A stretch of 12,591 bases of DNA from Elusimicrobiota bacterium (GCA_030639665.1 DAOWCC010000050.1:1-12591); one strand, 5' to 3'. Shown: positions 1-6,422, counted from the first letter of the stretch. Notes: generated from the letters alone by a model not told the origin. Program-made: numbers and translations.

Positions 1-12
1 ATCATAAAAAGA

Positions 13-126
13 ATGGCAGTGATGTTTTCAAAGCGGGGATGTTCGGAACCCGACTTGGGCTTATGGGAGGGAGAGAGACATAGGGGCGACCGCTAGAAGA
101 CCCCGTCCCCGACTGGAAATATCACT
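13..126 (+). repeat. Degenerate interspersed repeat, copy 1
   Basis: Positions 13-88 align without gaps to 9683-9758 at about 76% identity, including an identical core CGACTTGGGCTTA. Both copies end in the identical 16-mer gactggaaatatcact (111-126 and 9831-9846). This copy lacks about 50 bp present between core and end in the other. Reading from the ATG at 13, both copies are open over the aligned part, but differences fall on all codon positions, so this looks like decaying DNA rather than a conserved protein. The element may extend left of the window. Family and function are not recognised. Confidence 0.55.
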
Positions 127-161
127 GACATAATGCAAAATTTAGTTTACATTTCCTATTC

Positions 162-899
162 TTATTTCCAATCTGAAATCAAAAAGAAAGATATGCCATT
201 ATGCCTCAGCCATTTACGGCGTTCTTTATAATCGGGCACAATATCTTCAACCACTTTCCAAAATTTAGAGCAATGCCCATGAACTTTTAAATGACAAAGT
301 TCATGAATCACAATATATTCCATCATATCAAAAGGCATCATGGCCAAACGCCAATTCAATCTTATACTGCCTTTTCTTGAACAACTTCCCCATATGCTTT
401 TTTGATTGCCGATTGAAATATTGGAAACATTAACGCCTAAGCCTTTTGAATACTTATTTATAATCTCAATGGCTTTTGTTTTAATTTGCCCGCTGTAAAA
501 ATCTCTAATGGCGCGAGAAGCCATGGTTTTAAATTTTAAATCGACTTTATCTCCAATAAAAAGATTAAGAGTCGCGCCGTCCAGAGCGCATACCGCCTTT
601 TGTTTCTTTCTTTTCTCAATATTCAATTTCAAATTTTGGCCAAAGAGCGAAAATATTTCACCTATCTCAAATTCTTTAGCGGGATGAAGACCGCCGAGTT
701 TTTTAAATCTATTCTGTTTTTTTATAATCCAATCAACTCTTTCCTTTATAAAATTCTCTATATAATGAACAGTCGTAAACTTGGGCGCGCGCACCTGAAC
801 CCGAAAATCTCTATCCACCCGCATAATAATGCTTCGGCGCCTCTTTGAAGGAGCTAAATAATAATCAATGGTTCTATCTTTACAGACCAATTCAGGCAT
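162..899 (-). CDS. YgjP-family zinc metallopeptidase (DUF45, M48-like)
   Basis: A 245-residue protein matching the usual length of the YgjP/DUF45 family (COG1451), predicted soluble zinc-dependent peptidases whose substrates are mostly unknown. Counting from an alternative TTG two codons upstream (905), the HExxH zinc motif is HELCH at 201-205, followed by a third histidine at 211 and FW at 215-216. The family signature WGSCS is at 172-176, followed by IRLNWRL at 181-187. The N-terminal half has the basic, R/K-rich strand pattern typical of the family. No signal peptide or membrane segment is visible. The ATG at 899 is preferred because a -10 hexamer (906-911) ends 6 nt before it. There is no good SD. 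It is divergent from the small membrane gene at 1049. Family assignment is firm; role unknown. Confidence 0.92.
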   Translation of the reverse strand: MPELVCKDRTIDYYLAPSKRRRSIIMRVDRDFRVQVRAPKFTTVHYIENFIKERVDWIIKKQNRFKKLGGLHPAKEFEIGEIFSLFGQNLKLNIEKRKKQKAVCALDGATLNLFIGDKVDLKFKTMASRAIRDFYSGQIKTKAIEIINKYSKGLGVNVSNISIGNQKSIWGSCSRKGSIRLNWRLAMMPFDMMEYIVIHELCHLKVHGHCSKFWKVVEDIVPDYKERRKWLRHNGISFFLISDWK

Positions 900-905
900 A
901 TTCAA

Positions 906-914
906 ATTCTATCA
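906..914 (-). promoter_or_regulatory. Extended -10 promoter, possibly leaderless
   Basis: On the minus strand the sequence reads TGATAGAAT, an extended -10 (TGn plus TAGAAT at 906-911). The ATG of the YgjP-type gene lies 6 nt downstream, where transcription would start, so the mRNA may have no leader. No convincing -35 was found. Confidence 0.4.
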
Positions 915-940
915 AACTTTCATACTACTTTCTGCTCTCT

Positions 941-973
941 GCTCGGAAAGAACATAAATGTTCTTTCACGAGC
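941..973. other. 14-bp stem-loop in divergent intergenic region
   Basis: GAAAGAACA (946-954) pairs perfectly with TGTTCTTTC (959-967) around a TAAA loop. After one unpaired A (968) the stem extends through GCTCG (941-945) with CGAGC (969-973). It lies between the divergent genes starting at 899 and 1049. The near-perfect dyad fits a dimeric repressor operator or a structured RNA. A terminator is less likely, since no coding gene ends here and no T-run follows directly. Confidence 0.5.
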
Positions 974-1048
974 TAATATTTTGTATTATTTAATCGTAGG
1001 AACGGGGCAAATATTTTTAATTACAAACAAACTTTCAAGGAGAATACA

Positions 1049-1369
1049 ATGAGAACAAAAACAAAAAGCAAAATCATTAAAGCCGGAGTCGGCCTCGCGG
1101 CATTGGCAGCGGCGGGTTCATACTTTTTATACGGCAAAAAAAATGCCAAAAACCGTGAAGTAATAGCAGGTTGGACTTTAAAAATGAAAGGCGAAGTTCT
1201 TGATAAAATGGAAACCATTAAAGAACTTAATGAAGATAACTACTATAAAGCCGTTGACGCCGTAGCCGCGCGTTATAAAAAACTGAAAAAGGTCAGCGCT
1301 ACGGAATTAAAGCATATGGTTAAAGAACTTAAAGGCGGCTGGGAACATATTAAAAAGCAAGTTAAGTAA
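1049..1369 (+). CDS. Small single-pass membrane protein, YtxH-like architecture
   Basis: A 106-residue protein with a basic N-terminus, one hydrophobic segment at about residues 11-28 (rich in A, G and L), then a highly charged K/E-rich helical tail of about 75 residues with no predicted catalytic motif. This layout (N-terminal anchor plus cytoplasmic charged helix) is that of YtxH-like and related stress or envelope proteins, but no diagnostic motif supports a specific family. The start is supported by an AAGGAG site about 7 nt upstream of the ATG. It stands alone on the plus strand, divergent from the YgjP-type gene and convergent with the BrkB-type gene, with a strong palindrome just after its stop. 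It appears to be a real small gene; function unknown. Confidence 0.75.
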   Translation: MRTKTKSKIIKAGVGLAALAAAGSYFLYGKKNAKNREVIAGWTLKMKGEVLDKMETIKELNEDNYYKAVDAVAARYKKLKKVSATELKHMVKELKGGWEHIKKQVK

Positions 1370-1382
1370 TTAATTCTTGTTA

Positions 1383-1458
1383 ACCCTACCACCTGAACAA
1401 GCGGCATAGCCGCTTTATAAACTCTACTCGCTAAAGCGAGTGTTTAGGTGGTATGGGT
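1383..1458. other. Palindromic three-way-junction element between convergent genes
   Basis: An outer stem pairs 1383-1398 with 1442-1458: 16 pairs, with one G-T and one bulged T. It encloses two separate hairpins, AAGCGGC/GCCGCTT (1399-1415) and ACTCGC/GCGAGT (1426-1441). The result is a compact cloverleaf-like fold. It follows the plus gene's stop by 13 nt, and its right arm encodes the last residues and stop of the minus gene (ending 1444). It probably serves as a two-sided terminator, and may have arrived as a mobile REP-like palindrome. No T-run flanks it. Confidence 0.6.
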
Positions 1459-2298
1459 AATCTGCGCCTTAGCTTCAGCCTGCGCGGCGCAGAAACAAGC
1501 TCCGAAAATAATAATACAACCCGATAAATGTATCCACAATAGCAAGGCCATTATACCGCCAAACGCTCCGTAAATCACATTCAGTGAAGAAAATTTCTTA
1601 AGATACAATACAAATAAATTTCCCCCTGCCTGCAAAAAAACCGTAGAAATCAAAGCTCCCATCCAAACCTCTTTAAGTTGAGTGCGCCGTCTTGGCGCGA
1701 GCTTATAAAAGAAGCTAAGACCTATAAACATTATAATCCACGGAATTAAAAATAATCCAATCGGATAAACCCAGGAAATAATCGAGCTTGTCGGAAAAAG
1801 CCAAACCTTAATCATACGCATTAACATGGGAATTGCCATACCCAAAAACATAGCTCCCGCCATAAAACCGAAAAGGACTACGCTTTTCAAGGGACTATGC
1901 CACCAATCATGAGCCTTATTGCCCCAAGCCTGATTAGTCGCGCCGATTAAAGCCATAAAAAACTGTATGGAAACCCAAATCAACATTACAAACATAATTG
2001 AGCCGGCCTGAATACGAATTTTAACCACGCCCGCCATAGCGGTAAAAATATATGTCTGCATTGAACCGCTAAGAGGAATATATCTTTTAATATATTCAAT
2101 AATCGCGTTTGCCGCCATATTATGGTCAATAAATAAAGAAGCTATGGTAACAAGAATAATCATCAACGGGAAAAAAGAAAAGAATGCCGCGTAAGCGAAA
2201 GCGGCGGCTCTTTGAGAACCGTTAATTTTAAAAAATCTGCCGCCGGCAATTTTAAATATTTTTAGTGATTTTCCGATTAGGTTTTTTATATCTGTCAC
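1444..2298 (-). CDS. YihY/BrkB family inner-membrane protein
   Basis: A 284-residue polytopic membrane protein of the YihY/BrkB family (PF03631), normally 270-320 residues with six membrane helices. The family has no settled biochemical function; the old names 'virulence factor BrkB' and 'ribonuclease BN' are not reliable. Family signs are the N-terminal AAAFAYAAFFSFFPLMI block (first helix), the amphipathic and hydrophobic segments through the middle, and the C-terminal block around YGAFGGIMALLLWIHLSG followed by FGACFCAA. Most homologues read GAE(L/I)NA there, so the acidic residue is replaced by Cys in this protein. The start is GTG at 2298, with no SD but an extended -10 ending 7 nt upstream. 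The last codons and stop lie inside the palindrome at 1383-1458. Family assignment is firm. Confidence 0.92.
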   Translation of the reverse strand: MTDIKNLIGKSLKIFKIAGGRFFKINGSQRAAAFAYAAFFSFFPLMIILVTIASLFIDHNMAANAIIEYIKRYIPLSGSMQTYIFTAMAGVVKIRIQAGSIMFVMLIWVSIQFFMALIGATNQAWGNKAHDWWHSPLKSVVLFGFMAGAMFLGMAIPMLMRMIKVWLFPTSSIISWVYPIGLFLIPWIIMFIGLSFFYKLAPRRRTQLKEVWMGALISTVFLQAGGNLFVLYLKKFSSLNVIYGAFGGIMALLLWIHLSGCIIIFGACFCAAQAEAKAQITHTT

Positions 2299-2305
2299 AA
2301 AAATG

Positions 2306-2314
2306 ATTATAGCA
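2306..2314 (-). promoter_or_regulatory. Extended -10 promoter TGCTATAAT, possibly leaderless
   Basis: The minus strand reads TGCTATAAT, a perfect extended -10 (hexamer at 2306-2311). Only 7 nt separate the hexamer from the GTG start of the BrkB-type gene, so the transcript should begin at or within a base of the start codon. No -35 consensus is present at the right distance, as is common for extended -10 promoters. Confidence 0.55.
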
Positions 2315-2325
2315 AAAGAGCGCTA

Positions 2326-2365
2326 AAAATATTTAAGCCCACATACTCTGTTTGAGTATGTGGGC
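2326..2365 (-). terminator. Rho-independent terminator after the secreted duplicated-module gene
   Basis: A perfect 12-bp stem (2337-2348 with 2354-2365, 5-nt loop) lies 55 bp after the stop of the minus gene ending at 2421. It is followed on the minus strand by TTAAATATTTTT. It separates that gene from the BrkB promoter. A second hairpin at 11307-11325 has a similar TTAAATATT tail. Confidence 0.75.
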
Positions 2366-2420
2366 CGGTACAAATCTTTCAAACTATAATAGCCGCATCA
2401 ACTATTACAATTCAGCCAAT

Positions 2421-2978
2421 TTAGGACTTCTTATAATAAGAGCCTGTCCAAACGGCCGGACGAAGATTGTTATTATATACGCGATTCTCAATTATAACCT
2501 CTGTAACACGAACTCCACAGCAACTTATTGCGCTGCCGGCAACTTTCATGCGGTTGAACATAGAAATCATAGAGAAAATTTCTTCCTTTGTAAGGGATAC
2601 CTCTTCATCGCCGAACATAATCGTCCATTTTGCAGGATTTAAACCTCTGCTGCGGCTGCCAATGGTAACTTTCGTATCGGAGTAATCGCTGTTTTCCCGC
2701 GTGGCTTTGACATTAACCCTGTTGAATATCCCTATCAAAGCGGATATCTCATTCTGTTCCAAAGAAACCTTAACAAAATCCGTATTAGGTTTTTTATGAT
2801 TTGCCGGCATGGGAAGATTTACAGCTTTTTCAACTGAAATCGGACCGGAGGTAAGATTTACAGCTTCCTCAACTAAAACCGGACCGGCTGTTTTTTTAAG
2901 AGCATCCAGCGCGCTGCCGGCGTGAGCCATCGAACACATTGTTCCTGTAAGTATTATTGCGAGTATTGCATTTTTCAT
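2421..2978 (-). CDS. Secreted orphan with a tandemly duplicated ~55-residue module
   Basis: A 185-residue protein with a clear signal peptide (residues 1-20, cleavage after AHA). Residues 31-55 hold two short copies of a (A/S)GP(V/I)-(S/L)VE(E/K)AVNL motif. The rest is two copies of one module, about 70-124 and 126-182. VSLEQNEISALIGIFNR aligns with VSLTKEEIFSMISMFNR, and further on LNPAKWTIMFG aligns with LRPAVWTGSY. Each unit looks like a helix followed by beta strands around a conserved Trp. The second copy carries a CC pair (153-154). The ATG at 2978 has a GGAG site 8 nt upstream. An extended -10 (TGTTACAAT) lies upstream and a terminator follows, so it is monocistronic. I do not recognise the family. 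Likely periplasmic, or outer-surface. Confidence 0.8.
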   Translation of the reverse strand: MKNAILAIILTGTMCSMAHAGSALDALKKTAGPVLVEEAVNLTSGPISVEKAVNLPMPANHKKPNTDFVKVSLEQNEISALIGIFNRVNVKATRENSDYSDTKVTIGSRSRGLNPAKWTIMFGDEEVSLTKEEIFSMISMFNRMKVAGSAISCCGVRVTEVIIENRVYNNNLRPAVWTGSYYKKS

Positions 2979-3023
2979 TTTATTTCTCCGTTAGTTTTGT
3001 TTCTTTCACTTCTTGTGGATATA

Positions 3024-3032
3024 ATTGTAACA
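3024..3032 (-). promoter_or_regulatory. Extended -10 promoter of the duplicated-module gene
   Basis: The minus strand reads TGTTACAAT (hexamer at 3024-3029), with a weak TTTTGA at -35 spacing of 16. The implied leader is about 39 nt and contains the GGAG site. Confidence 0.4.
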
Positions 3033-3059
3033 TGAGAACGATTTTTCAAAATAGAGCCT

Positions 3060-3377
3060 AAAGACCTTTTATTTTTAAAAAAAATGGCCTATATAAAAAC
3101 AGGCCTTTTGACCTATGGCGAAAACATCCCAAAAAAACACTTTTATCGACGAATAATTCCTCGAATGGATTGCTTTGTTATTAATTTAAAAAAGAGATTT
3201 ACATTATCAACACGGGACATCATCCCTCATCCATATAAATACAACTACCCTAGCCCGATAATAAATAAGGACCCATATTCTTTAGGGCCAAATGACATGA
3301 TAAGCATAGGCCCTAGGCCCCTTATTAAATACGCGCGTTTCCCCTACACTGTAATTGAGTAAATTTAGTACCCCCTA
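3060..3377. other. Intergenic stretch with hairpins; no supported gene
   Basis: This stretch between the divergent genes starting at 2978 and 3515 holds no gene I can support. GGCCT (3086-3090) pairs with AGGCC (3101-3105), flanked by an A-run on the left and TTTT on the right, so it could terminate transcription in either direction. A second hairpin pairs TAGGGCC (3283-3289) with GGCCCTA (3309-3315). A 92-codon open frame from 3084 to 3362 has no SD, begins in the first hairpin, and uses codons unlike its neighbours (for example three CGA), so it is probably chance. Confidence 0.45.
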
Positions 3378-3499
3378 AATTCCAGTTGGTCTTTATTATG
3401 TTGGAGGACTGAAATTAAGGCTGTGCCAATGCCGCATCAGAGACTATGGCTATCAGGCGGCGAAAGCAGGGGGCACTTCGCAAAATCAAAAATGATTTT
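3378..3499 (+). promoter_or_regulatory. Structured 5' leader upstream of the C11 peptidase
   Basis: Three successive foldable units precede the SD of the peptidase gene. First, 3378-3386 pairs with 3408-3416 (8 of 9 pairs). Second is a GC-rich nested helix: GTGCC (3423-3427) with GGCAC (3472-3476), enclosing GCCGC (3431-3435) with GCGGC (3457-3461). Third is AAAATCA with TGATTTT (3482-3498), only 5 nt before CGGAGA. The middle unit is more GC-rich than its surroundings. I compared it by memory with c-di-GMP, cobalamin, SAM, glycine, THF and guanidine riboswitches and saw no match. It may be a regulatory leader; covariation is unknown. Confidence 0.4.
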
Positions 3500-3514
3500 A
3501 CTACGGAGACTACT

Positions 3515-4840
3515 ATGAAAAAAATAATTTTAAAAATCATTCCTCTGCTTTTACTGTTTTCAAGCTTCTCATATGCCCAAAACTTTAATCTTAATTCCTT
3601 AGATCTGGACCAAATCAAAAGCTTAATAAGCGAAGCCGACACGGATATCCCGAAACTCAACCTGAATAAAAGCAAAGCCTCCCTAAAAGAATGGACGGTT
3701 ATGACATATATAAACGGCAAGAACGATTTATCAGAATACGGAGAACAAGATGTTAATGAAATGGAAACTGTAGGTTCAACTTCCAAAATGAATATAGTTG
3801 TTGAATTGGGCACAGCCCATCAAAAGACAGAACGCTTTCTTGTAATTAAAGATGACTATCCCACGCTTATAACTTCACACCCTCTTGAAATAATGGACAA
3901 AAACGATATGGGCGATTGGAAACATCTGGTTGATTTTGTTTCATGGTCCAAGGAAAAATTCCCCGCGAAAAGATATATGCTGATTATTTGGAATCACGGC
4001 AATGGCTGGACAACATCAAAAGGCATATCTTATGACGATGAAACCGACAATCATATTTCAACTCCCGAACTTGGCCTTGCCATGAAAGAAATTGGCAAGA
4101 TTGATATCCTTGCCATGGACGCCTGCCTCATGCAAATGGCGGAAGTGGCTTTTGAAGTCAAAGATTATGCCGATATAGTTGTGGCTTCCCAAGAAACCGA
4201 ACCCGGCAATGGCTATCCCTTTGACTTAATATTTAAAAAAATGGCCAAGATGACAAAAAAATCAAATGAAGCCATAGCAAAAAATATCATAACTCAATAT
4301 GAAAAATATTATTCATCAAAGAAAGATCTGACACAATCAGCCGTAAAAACAAGCAAACTCGATTCTTTAGCCGCCTTGATAAACGACTGGGTTAAAACGG
4401 CAATGCAAATTAAAGACAAAAGAACGCTTATTAACGCGCTTAATGAGACTAAATCTTATGATATGAAAGAATATAAAGATTTAAGCCATTTCATTAAACT
4501 TGCCGGAGAAAAAACTCAAGATAATCTTCTTATCAAAAAAGGCAAAAGAATACAAAAATTCATATATAAAGAACTGATAATAGCAAACACCGGACTCGAG
4601 AAAAATTCAAACGGAATATCCATACACCTGACAAAAAACGGAACCGGAAAAAAATACGCCGATTTGGCATGGTCGCGGGAAACTCAATGGGATGAATTTT
4701 TAAACTCAATTAAAAGTGTCGAACCTTTGACTCCCTTTGAACCGGATTCGGCCTGTATTGACCCGGGAGATGACGCTTCCATAGCTGAATTAATGGATTA
4801 TGTGAACTGTCTGACAAACGCCCTAACTTCAACATATTAA
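3515..4840 (+). CDS. Secreted clostripain-family (C11) cysteine peptidase
   Basis: A 441-residue exported protein of peptidase family C11 (clostripain-like, PF03415), which cleaves after Arg or Lys in characterised members. From the chosen ATG a classic signal peptide covers residues 1-21 (MKKI, hydrophobic core, then SYAQ). The domain starts at WTVMTYINGKNDLSEYGEQD (60-79). The catalytic His is in WNHGNGW (His161) and the nucleophile in MDACLM (Cys204), followed by the family block SQETEPGNGYPF (225-236). GISIHL (367-372) is a late core strand. Both catalytic residues are intact. ATG 3515 is chosen over an in-frame ATG at 3446 because it has a CGGAGA site 6-7 nt upstream and begins the signal peptide exactly. 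A structured leader precedes it. It converges on the permease gene with only 6 bp between stops. It is likely a secreted or surface protease for protein scavenging. Confidence 0.93.
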   Translation: MKKIILKIIPLLLLFSSFSYAQNFNLNSLDLDQIKSLISEADTDIPKLNLNKSKASLKEWTVMTYINGKNDLSEYGEQDVNEMETVGSTSKMNIVVELGTAHQKTERFLVIKDDYPTLITSHPLEIMDKNDMGDWKHLVDFVSWSKEKFPAKRYMLIIWNHGNGWTTSKGISYDDETDNHISTPELGLAMKEIGKIDILAMDACLMQMAEVAFEVKDYADIVVASQETEPGNGYPFDLIFKKMAKMTKKSNEAIAKNIITQYEKYYSSKKDLTQSAVKTSKLDSLAALINDWVKTAMQIKDKRTLINALNETKSYDMKEYKDLSHFIKLAGEKTQDNLLIKKGKRIQKFIYKELIIANTGLEKNSNGISIHLTKNGTGKKYADLAWSRETQWDEFLNSIKSVEPLTPFEPDSACIDPGDDASIAELMDYVNCLTNALTSTY

Positions 4841-4846
4841 TATTGT

Positions 4847-6169
4847 TTATAAAAAAATATATCTTGCCGTAAATATGGCCGTTAAAATCCATATCACCGC
4901 TGAAACTTCCTTTCCCCTTCCCGACAAGGCTTTTATAAGCGCGTAAGATATAAAACCGAAAGCTATGCCGTCGGCTATATTGAAAGTAAACGGAATGAGA
5001 ACCATAGTCAAAAAAGCCGGAGCAAAATCGGTAAAATCATCCCAGTTTATATGCCTTAAAGAACCCATCATTAAAGAACCGACAAAAATTAAAGCCGGCG
5101 CCGTAACCGGGTGCAACGCGCCTTGCCCCAAGTCGACTGAAAAATTAACAAAGGAAACGAAAGGCGAAAGGAAAAGACTGATAAGAAATAGAAAGCCAAC
5201 CACAATAGCCACAAAACCCGTTCTGCCTCCGGTTGCCACGCCGACCGAACTTTCAATATAACTTGAAACCGTGGATGTTCCGAGCAAAGAGCCCGCGGTG
5301 GTAGCCACGGCATCTGAAACCAAAGCTTTTGAAACTCTTTCAAGCTTTCCGTTTTTCATAAGTTTGGCCTGAACGCCGACTCCGACCAAAGTTCCCAAAG
5401 TATCAAAGAGTGCCATAAAAAGAAAAATTATAATCACTGAAACGGCGTCAATATTTAAAAGGCCGTTTAAATCAAGTTTCATAAAAGTGGGCTCAAGGGA
5501 AGGCGGCATGCTTACAAAACCGGAAAATTTGCTAAGACCCAAAACAAAAGCCAAAATTGAAGAAAAAACTATACCGATTAAAACCGCTCCTTTTACTTTT
5601 CTGGCGAACAATACGGCTATAACCAAAAGCCCGACAATGGCAATGAGCACCGGCTTTGAATGAATTTCACCGAGCGTCATCAAGGTTGAAGGATTGGAAA
5701 TAATAATGCCCGCTTCTTTCAAACCTATAAGCGTTACGAATAATCCTATGCCGCAGGCTATGGCGTATTTCAAACAATCGGGCACCGCGTCAACCAATTT
5801 TTCCCTTAACTTGGTCAGCGTGAGCAAAAGGAAAAGAACGCCTGAAATGAAAACCAAAGCCAAAGCTTGCTGCCAGCTATAGCCCATGATTAAAACAACG
5901 GTATAAGTAAAAAAGAAATTCTCTCCCATTAAAGGGGCTTGCGCTATGGGATAATTGGCATAAATCCCCATTATAAAACAGGCTAAGGCCGAAGCCAGAC
6001 AAGTGGCGGTAAAAACCGCGCCCGCGTCCATACCGGCCGCCGATAAAACCATGGGCTGAACAAAAATTATATAACTCATGGTGAAAAATGTGGCAAAACC
6101 CGCCGATATTTCAGTCTTAAATGTAGTTTGAGATTTTTCAAATCCGAAGTATTGGGATATTTTATTCAT
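4847..6169 (-). CDS. NCS2-family purine permease, AzgA/PbuG type
   Basis: A 440-residue inner-membrane transporter of the NCS2 AzgA-like group (COG2252), proton-coupled importers of adenine, guanine or hypoxanthine. Group signs are MNKISQYFGF at the start, FATFFTMSYIIFVQP (25-39), FDTLGTLVGVG (255-265), GTSTVSSYIES then GGRTG (297-318), HPVTAPALIFVG (353-364), and INWDDFTDFAPAFLT then GIAFGFISY (374-409). The usual GLNAFF substrate-site segment reads MGENFFF here (81-87), so Leu-Asn-Ala is replaced by Glu-Asn-Phe, which may shift specificity. ATG 6169 is chosen over an in-frame start at 6214 because it matches the family N-terminus. A perfect TATAAT lies 6 nt upstream and there is no SD, which suggests a leaderless transcript. 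The substrate cannot be fixed from sequence; purine is the family expectation. Confidence 0.92.
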   Translation of the reverse strand: MNKISQYFGFEKSQTTFKTEISAGFATFFTMSYIIFVQPMVLSAAGMDAGAVFTATCLASALACFIMGIYANYPIAQAPLMGENFFFTYTVVLIMGYSWQQALALVFISGVLFLLLTLTKLREKLVDAVPDCLKYAIACGIGLFVTLIGLKEAGIIISNPSTLMTLGEIHSKPVLIAIVGLLVIAVLFARKVKGAVLIGIVFSSILAFVLGLSKFSGFVSMPPSLEPTFMKLDLNGLLNIDAVSVIIIFLFMALFDTLGTLVGVGVQAKLMKNGKLERVSKALVSDAVATTAGSLLGTSTVSSYIESSVGVATGGRTGFVAIVVGFLFLISLFLSPFVSFVNFSVDLGQGALHPVTAPALIFVGSLMMGSLRHINWDDFTDFAPAFLTMVLIPFTFNIADGIAFGFISYALIKALSGRGKEVSAVIWILTAIFTARYIFL

Positions 6170-6175
6170 AAACAA

Positions 6176-6181
6176 ATTATA
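6176..6181 (-). promoter_or_regulatory. Perfect TATAAT -10, possibly leaderless
   Basis: The minus strand reads TATAAT at 6176-6181, then TTGTTT and the ATG of the permease. Transcription should begin at the start codon. No -35 consensus is seen; a GC-rich hairpin (6191-6207) occupies that region and may affect promoter use. Confidence 0.55.
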
Positions 6182-6190
6182 ATAAATTAG

Positions 6191-6207
6191 TCCCGCCAAA
6201 GGCGGGA
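6191..6207. repeat. Short CCCGCC/GGCGGG hairpin repeat
   Basis: TCCCGCC, AAA, GGCGGGA forms a perfect 7-bp stem followed by AACT. A related hairpin at 9952-9971 (8-bp stem, also CCCGCC/GGCGGG and also followed by AACT) suggests a dispersed genome-specific palindrome. Here it lies just upstream of the permease promoter. Confidence 0.5.
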
Positions 6208-6212
6208 AACTC

Positions 6213-6341
6213 AAATCCCCCTCACTCCCCCTTTATAAAAGGGGGAAGAACTTTTATTCTTTCTCCCCTCTTTGACAAAGAGGAGTGGGCTATCAAAGGC
6301 CTACTGCGGACACCCAACAGTTATCAAGCTGGGGGAGATTT
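6213..6341. mobile_element. MITE-like nested palindromic element (~129 bp)
   Basis: The ends are inverted: AAATCCCCC at the left and GGGGGAGATTT at the right (reverse complement AAATCTCCCCC). Inside are two strong hairpins, CCCCCTTT/AAAGGGGG (6227-6245) and CCTCTTT/AAAGAGG (6267-6283). No open frame of note is present, so it would be non-autonomous and moved by a transposase elsewhere. The stretch 6285-6330 breaks the otherwise symmetrical plan and may be a secondary insertion or drift. Very similar C-run/G-run palindromes are familiar from intergenic regions of several uncultured phyla (recollection only). No clear target-site duplication was identified. Confidence 0.6.
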
Positions 6342-6422
6342 GTTTTGCGCTCTTTATGCCTTTTGTGGCTAAATATTAAAATTCCTATATACTAAATTTA
6401 AAAGAAGGGCAAACCGTCCTAA

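Noticed and set aside
600..848. 82-codon plus-strand frame
   Set aside because: Antisense shadow of the YgjP-type metallopeptidase gene, with no SD.
1383..1458. tRNA gene
   Set aside because: Cloverleaf-like outline, but only two internal arms, no T-loop GTTC sequence, no anticodon arm geometry and no CCA end.
3084..3362. 92-codon open frame on the plus strand
   Set aside because: No Shine-Dalgarno, start inside a hairpin, rare codons (three CGA) and no recognisable features; likely chance in AT-rich intergenic DNA.
3378..3480. Known riboswitch (c-di-GMP, cobalamin, SAM, glycine, THF, guanidine)
   Set aside because: Conserved core bases of these classes as I remember them are absent; only generic stem structure is supported.
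3446..3514. Longer N-terminus for the C11 peptidase (23 extra residues)
   Set aside because: The ATG at 3515 has a proper SD and starts a textbook signal peptide; the extension is basic and would place the signal peptide internally.
6170..6214. Longer N-terminus for the NCS2 permease
   Set aside because: The extra 15 residues overlap a GC hairpin and the -10 box and do not match the family N-terminus MNKISQYFGF.
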